22,543 nucleotides of DNA from an uncultured Eubacteriales bacterium (GTDB lineage Bacteria; Bacillota; Clostridia; Peptostreptococcales; Anaerovoracaceae). Below, piece by piece: positions 14,888 through 22,543 of the stretch (the first letter of the stretch is position 1; the number at the start of each line of letters is the position of its first letter). Under the pieces are notes generated by a model, which worked only from the letters and a program-made list of their open reading frames with translations, searched no databases and was not told the DNA's origin. The stretch is from assembly GCA_900542245.1 (NCBI GenBank), contig UQMQ01000021.1, positions 1-22,543 on the forward strand, given 5' to 3'. A program made the translations under genes and the position numbers.

Positions 14888-15580
14888 CTACCAGAAGTAC
14901 GAGAACACTGAGGCGCCGGCAACCGTCAAAAGTCCCGCAACTGCAATCGAAAGGCTAGCCATCGCGCCCTCGATCTCGCCCATTTCCATCGCGCGCGCCG
15001 TACCGATCGCATGCGATGCTGTTCCCAACGCAACGCCTTTGGCAATCGGTTCTTCGATGTGAAATAGCTTGCAGAGCCCCTCACCGATGATGTTGCCAAG
15101 CACACCGGTGATGACGATCGTCGCGACTGTGATCGTGACATATCCGCCCAGCTCCTCGGCAATGCCCATACCGATGGCCGTTGTGATGGATTTTGGCAAA
15201 AGCGTCACATAGGTCTCATGATTCAGGCTGAACACGATTGCCATGACCAAAATGCAGCCGAGACTCATCAGCACCCCGCTGATAATACCCACCAGGACTG
15301 CTTTCAAATTCTTTTTTAACAATTCCAACTGCTCGTACATCGGCACTGCCAGACAGACAGTAGCCGGTGTCAGAAGATAACTCAGATACTTCGCGCCCTC
15401 ATAATAGGTATCGTAATCGATATGGAAAAGGATCAAGATCACGATCGTCGCCGCGACGCTGAGCAGCAGCGGATTGAGCAGCGCGGAATGGTATTTTTTC
15501 TTTAATAAGGAGCCCGCCTCATATGCCACGATGCTGACCGCCACGCCAAAGAATACAGATTGTTCCAAAAGGCTATGCAT
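14888..15580 (-). CDS. lrgB: LrgB/CidB family membrane protein
   Basis: The 230-residue protein has many membrane segments and the family landmarks VAMYEQLELLKK-like loop, LPKSITTAIGMGIAEELGG and a C-terminal GVALGTASHAIGTARAMEMGE stretch, which is strongly conserved in LrgB/CidB. With LrgA it forms a membrane system linked to autolysis and cell death control in staphylococci, and in Bacillus subtilis the homologous pair PftAB imports pyruvate. The start at 15580 is chosen because AAAGGAGG lies about 9 bases upstream; the frame runs further up to 15673 but only through basic residues inside lrgA. It overlaps the lrgA stop by 8 bases. It is the last gene of the operon; I see no convincing terminator after it. 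Confidence 0.9.
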   Translation of the reverse strand: MHSLLEQSVFFGVAVSIVAYEAGSLLKKKYHSALLNPLLLSVAATIVILILFHIDYDTYYEGAKYLSYLLTPATVCLAVPMYEQLELLKKNLKAVLVGIISGVLMSLGCILVMAIVFSLNHETYVTLLPKSITTAIGMGIAEELGGYVTITVATIVITGVLGNIIGEGLCKLFHIEEPIAKGVALGTASHAIGTARAMEMGEIEGAMASLSIAVAGLLTVAGASVFSYFW

Positions 15581-16010
15581 GTGCTTCGCCCTCCTTTCCC
15601 TCTGTTTTTTTCTTTGATATGATTGACGCCGCCTCCGGTACTGTTCGCGCCGCGCCTGCCTTTTTACGTGCACGACGAATCACATGCTGCGTCGAAAGCC
15701 CTGCCACCGCCATGACCGTCACCGTCGACAGAACCGTGATCGCGACGATCGGTCCGCACATCGGCTTGAGCACCGGCCAGGATTCCAAAAGACCGACCGC
15801 CGCCGGAATGAACATCAGCGGCATGATTTCCACCAAAAAATATGCCGTATCCTTGACCGCCGCCAGCGGGATCAGCCCACTCACCAATCCGAGCAGCATC
15901 AGCACCAAGCCGTAAATGCTCGCCGGAATCGGCAGCGGCAGCAGATAATTCAACACCTCACCGATAAAAGAAATAAGAATGATAATAATAAATTGCCTGA
16001 TATACTTCAT
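15573..16010 (-). CDS. lrgA: LrgA/CidA family holin-like protein
   Basis: The 145-residue membrane protein has about four hydrophobic segments within the first 110 residues, with the family motifs LPLPIPASIYGLVLMLLGL and FLVEIMPLMFIPAAVGLL. A basic C-terminal tail (RRARKKAGAARTV to KKKTEGKEGE) is longer than usual. It pairs with LrgB as a holin/antiholin-like or pyruvate-transport complex in the cytoplasmic membrane. The ATG overlaps the ABC-F stop by 3 bases (ATGA context) and the stop overlaps lrgB by 8, so translation is coupled along the operon. GAGG lies about 7 bases before the start. LrgA versus CidA cannot be told from sequence alone. Confidence 0.9.
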   Translation of the reverse strand: MKYIRQFIIIILISFIGEVLNYLLPLPIPASIYGLVLMLLGLVSGLIPLAAVKDTAYFLVEIMPLMFIPAAVGLLESWPVLKPMCGPIVAITVLSTVTVMAVAGLSTQHVIRRARKKAGAARTVPEAASIISKKKTEGKEGEAHA

Positions 16011-17893
16011 GTCTGTGCCTCGATTTTTTCAGCCAGGTCGTTCAAATAGACCCAGCGTTCCATTTTTTCGTCCAAGTCTGCGGTCAGCTGTTCGCGCTCC
16101 GCGCTCAGCTCCTGCAGCCTGCCGTAATCGCTGCCGGCCTGTCCGATCTGCGCGTCTACTGCGGTCAGACGCTCTTCCAGGGCAGCAATATCCGCGTCGA
16201 TCGTCTCGAACTCCCGCTGCTCTTTGTAAGAAAATTTCAGTTTTTTCGGCCTTGCCGCGTCTGTCCTGCCTGTCTGCGGTGCAGCGTCGCCGATCAACTT
16301 TTCCGTTGGCTTTCCTTTTGCATCGACGGCTTCTTTTCTGCCTGTCTTCCCGTCTGCTTTCTTGGTGTCCTTTCTTGCTGACGGATTCCCCGCCTTACCG
16401 ACGGCGTTTCCGGCGGCACGTCTTGCCGCCCAATCGCTGTAGCCGCCCGGATACTGCGCGATATGCCCCTCCCCTTCATAAACGAAGGTTTTCTCTGCAA
16501 TGCGGTCGATAAAATGACGGTCATGCGATACCGCGATCACCGCGCCCGCGAACGTATCCAGATAATCCTCCAGAATGCACAACGTGTCAATGTCTAAATC
16601 ATTGGTCGGCTCGTCCAAAAGCAGCACGTTCGGCGCGCTCATCAGAATGCCCAAAAGATATAGCCGCCGCTGCTCGCCGCCCGAAAGCCGTCCCACCGGA
16701 ATCGAATGCATGTGCGGCGGGAACAGGAAACGCTCCAGCATCTGCGAGGCGCTGGCATAGCCGTCCTCTGTCTTGACATTGTGCGCGATACCGCAGATGT
16801 ACTCGATGACACGAAGCGATTTGTCCATATGCTCGTTTTCCTGAGAAAAATAGCCAATCTTAACGGTTTCTCCGATTTCCACGCTGCCGCTGTCCGGCGT
16901 CAGTTCCCCGGTCAGAAGCTTGAGAAGCGTAGACTTCCCGGAGCCGTTTTCGCCAATGATACCGATGCGGTCGCTGCGCAGCACGGTATAAGTAAAATCC
17001 GCAATCACAGGCACACCGTCAAAGGACTTAGAAACATGCGCAAGTTCGATGATCTTTTTTCCTAAGCGGGAAGAAACAGATTTCATTTCCAGTGATGTAT
17101 TGTTGACGACAAGTTTGCTGTCCTCCAGCTGATGAAAGCGTTCTATGCGCCCCTTAGCCTTCGTCGTCCGGGCCTGCGCGCCGCGGCGCATCCACTCCAG
17201 CTCTCTGCGATACAAGGTCCGCCGCTTGCGTTCTGTGGCAAGCGCCATTTCCTCACGCGCCGCCCGATTCTCCAGATATACTTCGTAGTTTCCCTCGTGG
17301 CGATACAGCTTGCCACCGGTCAACTCCAAAATGACATTGGTGACCCGATCCAAAAAATAGCGATCGTGCGTCACCATAAAAATCGCGCCGCGAAACTTTT
17401 TGAGATATCCTTCCAGCCACTCGACGGTATCACTGTCGATATGGTTGGTAGGCTCGTCCAAGATGAGAATCTCGCAGGGATTGGTAAAAATACCCGCCAT
17501 GGCGACCCGTTTCCGTTCGCCGCCGGACAAAGTACTCATTTTTTTCTCGAAGTCAGTCATACCGAGCTGATGCAGCATGGATTTGCATTGGTAATCACCC
17601 TCTGCGGCAGTCTCCGGCGTCAGATAACTGACCGCCTGCTCCAATACGGTTTTGTCAGGATCATAAGCCGGGGCCTGCGGCAGATAGCCGATTCGCACGC
17701 CGCCGGTCAGAACAATTCTGCCACTGTCCGCCTCCTCCACGCCTGCCGTAATCCGCAGAAGTGTGGACTTGCCGGTGCCGTTCACGCCGATCAGACCGAT
17801 CTTATCACCTTCGTTGATGGCGTAGGAAAGCTTCGACAGCAGCGGACTTGCCGTATAGGATTTTGAGATCTCGGTTGCGTTCAGTAAGATCAA
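16007..17893 (-). CDS. ABC-F family ATPase, Uup-like
   Basis: The 628-residue soluble protein has two ATP-binding cassettes without membrane domains. Walker A motifs are GVNGTGKS (36-43) and GENGSGKS; signatures are LSGGE in both halves; Walker B stretches are ILILDEPTNHID and VLLLDEPTNDLD. The interdomain linker carries ELEWMRRGAQARTTKAKGR, and the C-terminus has a coiled coil (FSYKEQREFETIDADIAALEERL), both typical of Uup. Uup-type proteins act on ribosomes or on branched DNA. The start codon is TTG (17893), with AGGAGG 8 bases upstream, overlapping the topoisomerase stop as TTGA. A Lys/Ala/Gly-rich segment of about 65 residues separates the second cassette from the coiled coil. Confidence 0.92.
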   Translation of the reverse strand: MILLNATEISKSYTASPLLSKLSYAINEGDKIGLIGVNGTGKSTLLRITAGVEEADSGRIVLTGGVRIGYLPQAPAYDPDKTVLEQAVSYLTPETAAEGDYQCKSMLHQLGMTDFEKKMSTLSGGERKRVAMAGIFTNPCEILILDEPTNHIDSDTVEWLEGYLKKFRGAIFMVTHDRYFLDRVTNVILELTGGKLYRHEGNYEVYLENRAAREEMALATERKRRTLYRRELEWMRRGAQARTTKAKGRIERFHQLEDSKLVVNNTSLEMKSVSSRLGKKIIELAHVSKSFDGVPVIADFTYTVLRSDRIGIIGENGSGKSTLLKLLTGELTPDSGSVEIGETVKIGYFSQENEHMDKSLRVIEYICGIAHNVKTEDGYASASQMLERFLFPPHMHSIPVGRLSGGEQRRLYLLGILMSAPNVLLLDEPTNDLDIDTLCILEDYLDTFAGAVIAVSHDRHFIDRIAEKTFVYEGEGHIAQYPGGYSDWAARRAAGNAVGKAGNPSARKDTKKADGKTGRKEAVDAKGKPTEKLIGDAAPQTGRTDAARPKKLKFSYKEQREFETIDADIAALEERLTAVDAQIGQAGSDYGRLQELSAEREQLTADLDEKMERWVYLNDLAEKIEAQT

Positions 17894-20394
17894 GGTCGTT
17901 CCTCCTGTGTGAAATCAAAGGTATAGTCGCCGTCGGCATTCAGGTGCACCTTCGCGTTAAACGCTTTGCCGGCTTTGGATTGAAAGCTTGCGGCAACTGC
18001 CTTGCCGTCAAGCAGGGCTTTCATTTCCGGATAAGAAAAATCATGCCCGCAGAAGCTGCGAAACAGTTTATGTCCGCACTTTTTGACGCCGCAAAAAACG
18101 CCCCACTGATTCAGTACGGCTTTTTTACGGCATTTAGGGCACTGCACCGATTCTTCAAAAAAGACCATTTCGATCTCGCCCTTTTCGTCCAGTTTCAGCG
18201 CCGCGCGGAACGGTTTCCCTGCGCGGTTCTTGAAGTTCAGATATCCGCTCTGCATACCGGATTCCAGTTTACGCAGCAGTTCCAAATCAATGATGGCGCC
18301 GCTGGTATTTTTGTAGATCTTCGCGCCGCAGCCGAGGCATTGATAATGCTTCTTCTGCTCTTCCATCACGCCGCCGCACTTGATGCAGCGAATATCAGTC
18401 TGTACCGGTTCAAAAGGCGCCAGCTCCGCCTCAACTTCTTCCAGATCCTGTCCGATTTTTTTGCACATGTCCTGCAGCTTTTCCAGCACCTCTGTCATTA
18501 CCTGTTCGTATTCGGCCTCACCGCGTTGTACTTTTTTGATATGATTATCCATATCGGCAGCAAAAACCGGATAAGCAATGTCAAAATCTTTGACCGCGTC
18601 GATATAGGACTTCCCTTTGGCAGTGATATAAAGACCGGACTTTTTTTCTTCTATGTAGCCGGAATCCAAGATATCCTTGATGATTGCGGCACGCGTGGCC
18701 GGCGTGCCGATTCCTTGCGAATCAGCAAGGGTTTTTTTGAGCTCCTTGTCCTCGATCTGGGTGGCAATATTGCGCATGGCATTGATCAAAGTTGCCTGCG
18801 TCAATCGTTTCGGCGGCGAGGTTTCTTTTTGTACCGGCTGTATCGTGCCTGCTGTGATGCGGTCGCCCTTTTTCAGCTTGGGCAGTGCATGGTCGTTTGA
18901 TTTTTTGTATAAAATCGACCAGCCCGGCTCGACGACGATCTTGCCGGTCGCTTTGAAAATGCCGCCTGCGTCCGCATCGACCGCAGCCCCCGCAGCGACT
19001 ATGTTGCCCGTATCGGCTGCAGCATCTTCGTCCACCTCTGCATGGCGGATTTGGATCGTCGTTTTATCCTCTGACAGCTTTGGCAGAAACTGCGCCAAAA
19101 GGCGCGTATAAATCATCCTACAGATGATCTGTTCGTCTGCACTCATCCGCGATAAATCCGGCCTTTTTAAGGTCGGAAGCAGCGCATCGTGGGACTCCTT
19201 GGCAACCTCAGCATCATTGACAACCGCCTTGTCCTTAAGGATTTTCTCAAAGACGCCCGGATCGATGCCGTCCGCAATCAGCTTCAAATCCTCAAAAACC
19301 GCAAGATTCTCGATCATCGCCGCAAATTCCTTTGCCTTTTCGGTGGATACATAGCGGCACTGCGTTCTCGGATAGGAAATCACCTTGTGCTTTTCATAAA
19401 GCCGCTGCACCAACTCCAGTGTCTGGTCCGGCTTGAACTTGTATTTACTCCCTGCCTCTGCCTGCAGTGCTGCCAGATCGAAGAGCTTCGGCGCATGTGA
19501 AGCAGACCGTTTGGTTTCAACGGCTGTCACGATACCCTCCAAGGCATAGGACGCAAAAAGCCTAGGGTTCTCAAACTGCGCGTCGCCCTCCTCGTTCTGC
19601 AAAACAGCCTTAAAAACGCTGCCTTCATCGATTGTGGCAGCTTCCGACATACCTACCGCTTCATCGGAGGCGGCTTTCTCCCCTGCCTCTGCCACAGGGT
19701 ACCCATACGCTGCCTCTAGGACAAAATATTTACGATTTGCGAAATTTTCGATCGCCATGGAATTATCATAGACCAGCTTGATCGTCGGAGACTTGACTCG
19801 CCCGGCTTTGATGAGGCTGCCGCGCTTGTTTGTCAGCATCCGGGAAGCATTCATGCCGAACAGCCAGTCCGCGCGGGAACGTATGAGAAAGGATTGCACG
19901 AAATGCACATGCGTCGGATTCTGATGGTAATCGGTCATCGTCAAAAGCGATTTGAGAATCTCCGCGTCGGTCAGCGAGTGCTCGATGAAACGCAGCGCAG
20001 GCTTTTCGTTCAAGCCGAGATACTGTTCCATGAGCCAATAGATGCCGTAGCCCTCCACGTCCGAGTCGGTACCCACGATAATGCCGTCGTAGTCCGCTGC
20101 GCGGCGTTTGATTTGCGCAAGCGTCTCTTGCTTGCGCCGATCGGCAATCGGTTTGATCTGCCATGGATCAGGAATCATCGGATAGACGATCGCTTTCCAG
20201 CTTTTGTCCTTCCATTCCTCATAATCCGTCGGCATGCAGTTCGTACAGACATGACCGGAGAGGGCTGTAAAATCGATTTCTCCGACCCGCTCCGTCACTT
20301 CTTGTTTATGATTTTTATAGCAAGCCTGCACGTCACGCATGAGGCTCGGTTTTTCTGCGATAAATAAATATTTCATATTGTGTGTGAAATGCAT
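17890..20394 (-). CDS. Type IA DNA topoisomerase, topoisomerase III-like, with C-terminal zinc ribbons
   Basis: The 834-residue enzyme relaxes or decatenates DNA by single-strand passage. The N-terminal Toprim domain has FIAEKPSLMRDV and the acidic triad D-S-D-V-E in GTDSDVEGYG. The catalytic tyrosine is Tyr341 in SYPRTQCRYV, and LFDLAALQAEAGSKYKF and IGTPATRAAIIKDIL are family motifs. The C-terminus carries CIKCGG...CLGCG and CPKC...CG..KCGHKLF zinc-ribbon-like modules. Two oddities: Gln replaces the aspartate normally after RT/RS in the active-site motif, and EGY replaces EGE in Toprim. ATG at 20394 has GGAAGG only 3 bases upstream; ATG at 20376 matches the usual family start but has no ribosome site. 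Two acidic/Ala-rich insertions lie near residues 235-255 and 455-480. Confidence 0.88.
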   Translation of the reverse strand: MHFTHNMKYLFIAEKPSLMRDVQACYKNHKQEVTERVGEIDFTALSGHVCTNCMPTDYEEWKDKSWKAIVYPMIPDPWQIKPIADRRKQETLAQIKRRAADYDGIIVGTDSDVEGYGIYWLMEQYLGLNEKPALRFIEHSLTDAEILKSLLTMTDYHQNPTHVHFVQSFLIRSRADWLFGMNASRMLTNKRGSLIKAGRVKSPTIKLVYDNSMAIENFANRKYFVLEAAYGYPVAEAGEKAASDEAVGMSEAATIDEGSVFKAVLQNEEGDAQFENPRLFASYALEGIVTAVETKRSASHAPKLFDLAALQAEAGSKYKFKPDQTLELVQRLYEKHKVISYPRTQCRYVSTEKAKEFAAMIENLAVFEDLKLIADGIDPGVFEKILKDKAVVNDAEVAKESHDALLPTLKRPDLSRMSADEQIICRMIYTRLLAQFLPKLSEDKTTIQIRHAEVDEDAAADTGNIVAAGAAVDADAGGIFKATGKIVVEPGWSILYKKSNDHALPKLKKGDRITAGTIQPVQKETSPPKRLTQATLINAMRNIATQIEDKELKKTLADSQGIGTPATRAAIIKDILDSGYIEEKKSGLYITAKGKSYIDAVKDFDIAYPVFAADMDNHIKKVQRGEAEYEQVMTEVLEKLQDMCKKIGQDLEEVEAELAPFEPVQTDIRCIKCGGVMEEQKKHYQCLGCGAKIYKNTSGAIIDLELLRKLESGMQSGYLNFKNRAGKPFRAALKLDEKGEIEMVFFEESVQCPKCRKKAVLNQWGVFCGVKKCGHKLFRSFCGHDFSYPEMKALLDGKAVAASFQSKAGKAFNAKVHLNADGDYTFDFTQEERP

Positions 20395-20410
20395 TTGCCT
20401 TCCGCAGCGG

Positions 20411-22531
20411 TTAATTTTCGTTTACATATTGCACAAACTCATCCTCCGGCATCGGTCTGGCATAGTAAAATCCCTGCACCTCATCGCATTTCAGCTCTTT
20501 TAATACCTCCAATTCCTCTTTGTTTTCTACGCCCTCTGCTACCACCGTCATATTCAAAAGCTTTGCCAGGGTAATGACCTGCTCGACTAGGGTTCTTCCC
20601 TTCTTTTGGCATACGTGGTCAATCAGACTTTTATCTATCTTCAGCGTACTGAACGGAAATTGGTTTAAGCTGGTCAAGGAGGAATAGCCCGCGCCGAAAT
20701 CGTCCATATGCAGAGAGAAACCGGCTTTTGCCAATTGCTCGGTAGTTGCCCGGATTCTGTCATTATAGGTCGCTGCAGATTCTGTCAGTTCGATCGGCAC
20801 ACTGCTGCATGGAATGCCGTTCTCCTTGACAATCTGAAAATAGCGTTCTGCGATTTCTCGGTGCAACGTACTTGTTCTGGAAAGATTTACAGAAATCGGG
20901 AGAATTTTTTTGCCCTGCTCCATCCTGCTCCTTTGCAGGCTACATACATGGCGGAACACGTATTCATCGAGCCTTACAATCAACCCGTCTTTTTCATAAA
21001 CAGGAATGAACTCTCCCAGCGAAATCATGGTGCCTTGTTCCGTTTTCCATCTGACCAGCGCCTCCGCACCGATGACCTTTTCCGTAATGATGTCGATTTT
21101 CGGTTGATAATAGACCACAAATTCCTGCTTGTCCAAAGCGGATTCAAAGCTGTTTTCGATCTTTTGGCTGCGAATCCATTTCTGCGCCATTTCCTCCGTA
21201 TAGTATGCCAGGTCGCAATCATAGCTGTCCGTAATGGTTTCCTGCGCCATCGCAGCATAGTCACAAATCGTAGAAATCGACAAACTCTTGTCGATGTTGG
21301 TATAAACACCGTACTTCACCTTTAATCCGCTGATCGGCGAACGCTCCGCAATCTGATTGATGACATCTTCAAGTTTCCGGCGGTAAACCTCGTTGTCTCC
21401 CCAAAACATGCAGACAAAGGAAGCGCTTCCTTTTCTCGCCAAAATACCATGCTCAATTTCTGCGCTGTAAACAGATGCCAGATAGCACAGCACTTCGTCC
21501 ATTTTTTTCATGCCGTAAATGCTGTTGAGCAGCTTAAAATCTCTGATCTTTGCAATGACTAAATGCATCGGCATATCCGGCTTATAAGTCATAATCATTT
21601 GTGCATAATGGCGAAACGCCTGCTCCGTATACAGCCCGGTCAGCTGATCGTGTTCTACCGCATTCAGCGCCAAGACCGACGCTTTCAATTGAATGACATT
21701 GCTGATTCTGCGCTTGACGATCTCCGCATTGTACGGTTTTCTGATAAAATCGGTAGCGCCCAGCGTTAGGCAAGTCAACTCGGCATCCGGTTCGTCACTG
21801 GCTGTCAGGACAATCGTCGGAACCGAGGAGAGCAGCGGATCCTCCTGCATCCGTTTTAGAAATTCAAATCCGTCGCATATCGGCATGCGCACATCCAACA
21901 AAATCAAGGACAGCGTCTTGTAATTGTTTTCGAGCATCGTAAAACCACTCTCGCCGTTTGCTGCGGTCAGTATCTCGTACTTGTCCTGCAGCATGGAGGA
22001 GAGCATTTCTCTGTCTAATTGGTTATCTTCGACAATCAATATTTTTCGTCTTCCGGTCGCAATATCGGATTTCACGATTTTTTCCAGTTCGCTGAGCCTT
22101 ACGTCGGCATCTTCATTGGCAAAGGCAAACACCACCCGCTGAAAATCGTCCGCGGAACCGCTTCTGACGCATTTCATATAGAAGTATTGAATCCGTCCGT
22201 TTCTTTTGACCCGGTAATGTACCGTAAAATGAGGCACCTCGCGCAGGCGGGCGCAGATGTGATCAAAATCCATCGCAACCTGCATTTTCTTTTTATCGTC
22301 TGCAAACACATCGAACTCAATGTATTTTTGTACTGCCGTTTTATATGGGCACTTTTCTTGCAGCGCCTCTTTTACGCCGACACTTTGATTATCATATCTG
22401 TAGATTTCTACATTTTGACTTTCACAATCCACGGAATAAATATTGCTGAAATCGTTTCCCAGTACATTGATAACGTCAAAGAATCCAAAGCTTGCTTCCG
22501 TCTTGCAGGCACGATCGTCTTTCGTAATCAT
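20411..22531 (-). CDS. Response-regulator protein with degenerate GGDEF and intact EAL domain (c-di-GMP phosphodiesterase)
   Basis: The protein is at least 706 residues. Domains in order: an N-terminal PAS-like sensor region (about 1-155), a receiver domain (about 162-285) with ILIVEDNQ and phospho-acceptor Asp213 in LILLDVRMP, a GGDEF-like domain (about 300-440) whose signature is replaced by RKGSASF (366-372), and an EAL domain (about 450-706). The EAL domain keeps Glu490 in AEALVRW, SVNLSR, ELTES, MDDFGAGYSS, LKIDK, AEGVEN and VQGFYYARP, so c-di-GMP hydrolysis is expected while cyclase activity is not. ATG at 22531 is near the window edge; the frame is open upstream, so a longer N-terminus is possible. 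It lies 16 bases before the topoisomerase gene. No cognate kinase is visible. Confidence 0.9.
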   Translation of the reverse strand: MITKDDRACKTEASFGFFDVINVLGNDFSNIYSVDCESQNVEIYRYDNQSVGVKEALQEKCPYKTAVQKYIEFDVFADDKKKMQVAMDFDHICARLREVPHFTVHYRVKRNGRIQYFYMKCVRSGSADDFQRVVFAFANEDADVRLSELEKIVKSDIATGRRKILIVEDNQLDREMLSSMLQDKYEILTAANGESGFTMLENNYKTLSLILLDVRMPICDGFEFLKRMQEDPLLSSVPTIVLTASDEPDAELTCLTLGATDFIRKPYNAEIVKRRISNVIQLKASVLALNAVEHDQLTGLYTEQAFRHYAQMIMTYKPDMPMHLVIAKIRDFKLLNSIYGMKKMDEVLCYLASVYSAEIEHGILARKGSASFVCMFWGDNEVYRRKLEDVINQIAERSPISGLKVKYGVYTNIDKSLSISTICDYAAMAQETITDSYDCDLAYYTEEMAQKWIRSQKIENSFESALDKQEFVVYYQPKIDIITEKVIGAEALVRWKTEQGTMISLGEFIPVYEKDGLIVRLDEYVFRHVCSLQRSRMEQGKKILPISVNLSRTSTLHREIAERYFQIVKENGIPCSSVPIELTESAATYNDRIRATTEQLAKAGFSLHMDDFGAGYSSLTSLNQFPFSTLKIDKSLIDHVCQKKGRTLVEQVITLAKLLNMTVVAEGVENKEELEVLKELKCDEVQGFYYARPMPEDEFVQYVNEN

Positions 22532-22543
22532 TTTTGCTTCACC

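Noticed and set aside
14852..14890. Short stems near the convergent DUF554/lrgB ends (CTTTTTC-GAAAAAG and AGTC-GACT)
   Set aside because: The stems are AT-rich or too short, and neither is followed by a proper T-run in the right place.
15581..15673. N-terminal extension of LrgB by 31 residues
   Set aside because: The extension is only basic, lies within lrgA, and lacks a ribosome site; ATG at 15580 has AAAGGAGG at good spacing.
17848..18900. Open frame of 350 codons on the plus strand
   Set aside because: It runs antisense through the well-supported topoisomerase gene, has no ribosome site or recognisable domain, and is explained by codon bias of the real gene.
1..22543. CRISPR arrays, rRNA/tRNA genes, insertion sequences, phage or conjugation genes
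   Set aside because: No regularly spaced repeats, RNA gene signatures, transposase motifs or terminal inverted repeats were seen. The topoisomerase III alone is not enough to call an integrative element.

Overview
The window looks like chromosomal DNA of an anaerobic, probably gut- or mouth-associated Gram-positive bacterium of the Clostridia type. The evidence is moderately high GC, strong AGGAGG-like ribosome sites, a Firmicutes-type LexA box (GAAC-N4-GTTC), a Clostridia-style YolD partner of a Y-family polymerase, a BlaI/M56 system, a bile salt hydrolase family enzyme and a Cat1-type CoA-transferase. I cannot assign a genus. I see no rRNA, tRNA, CRISPR array, transposase or phage gene.

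Layout. (a) 1-1766, plus strand: a lone succinyl-CoA:acetate-type CoA-transferase with its own promoter. (b) 1771-8640, minus strand, read from the right: an operator-promoter, a BlaR1-like M56 protease of 823 aa, a BlaI repressor, a second M56 protease of about 650 aa, an OmpR-type response regulator and its histidine kinase. Its terminator lies inside the 3' end of the CoA-transferase gene. (c) 8678-9784, minus: a choloylglycine/bile salt hydrolase with its own terminator. (d) 10008-12674, plus: an SOS-type promoter with LexA box, a UmuC-like Y-family polymerase and an overlapping YolD-like gene. (e) 12793-13887, minus: a LysR-type regulator, divergent from a DUF554 membrane protein (14204-14884, plus) that may be preceded by a 44-codon ORF. 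(f) 14888-22531, minus, read from the right: a REC/GGDEF-like/EAL protein, a type IA topoisomerase III, a Uup-type ABC-F ATPase, LrgA/CidA and LrgB. Four of these five genes overlap by 4-8 bases at their junctions, which indicates one co-translated operon.

How it fits together. The most interesting unit is (b). One BlaI-type repressor gene sits between two paralogous membrane metalloproteases. Both keep the HELTH zinc site, but their outer domains are unlike each other and neither shows the penicillin-binding domain of BlaR1/MecR1. Two identical BlaI-like palindromes (TACATTTGTA), 31 bp apart, cover the promoter. This suggests a proteolytic sensing system for signals other than, or in addition to, beta-lactams, coupled to a two-component system. 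A second theme is that several unrelated conserved proteins carry Ala/Gly/Ser/Gln/Glu-rich insertions at loop positions.
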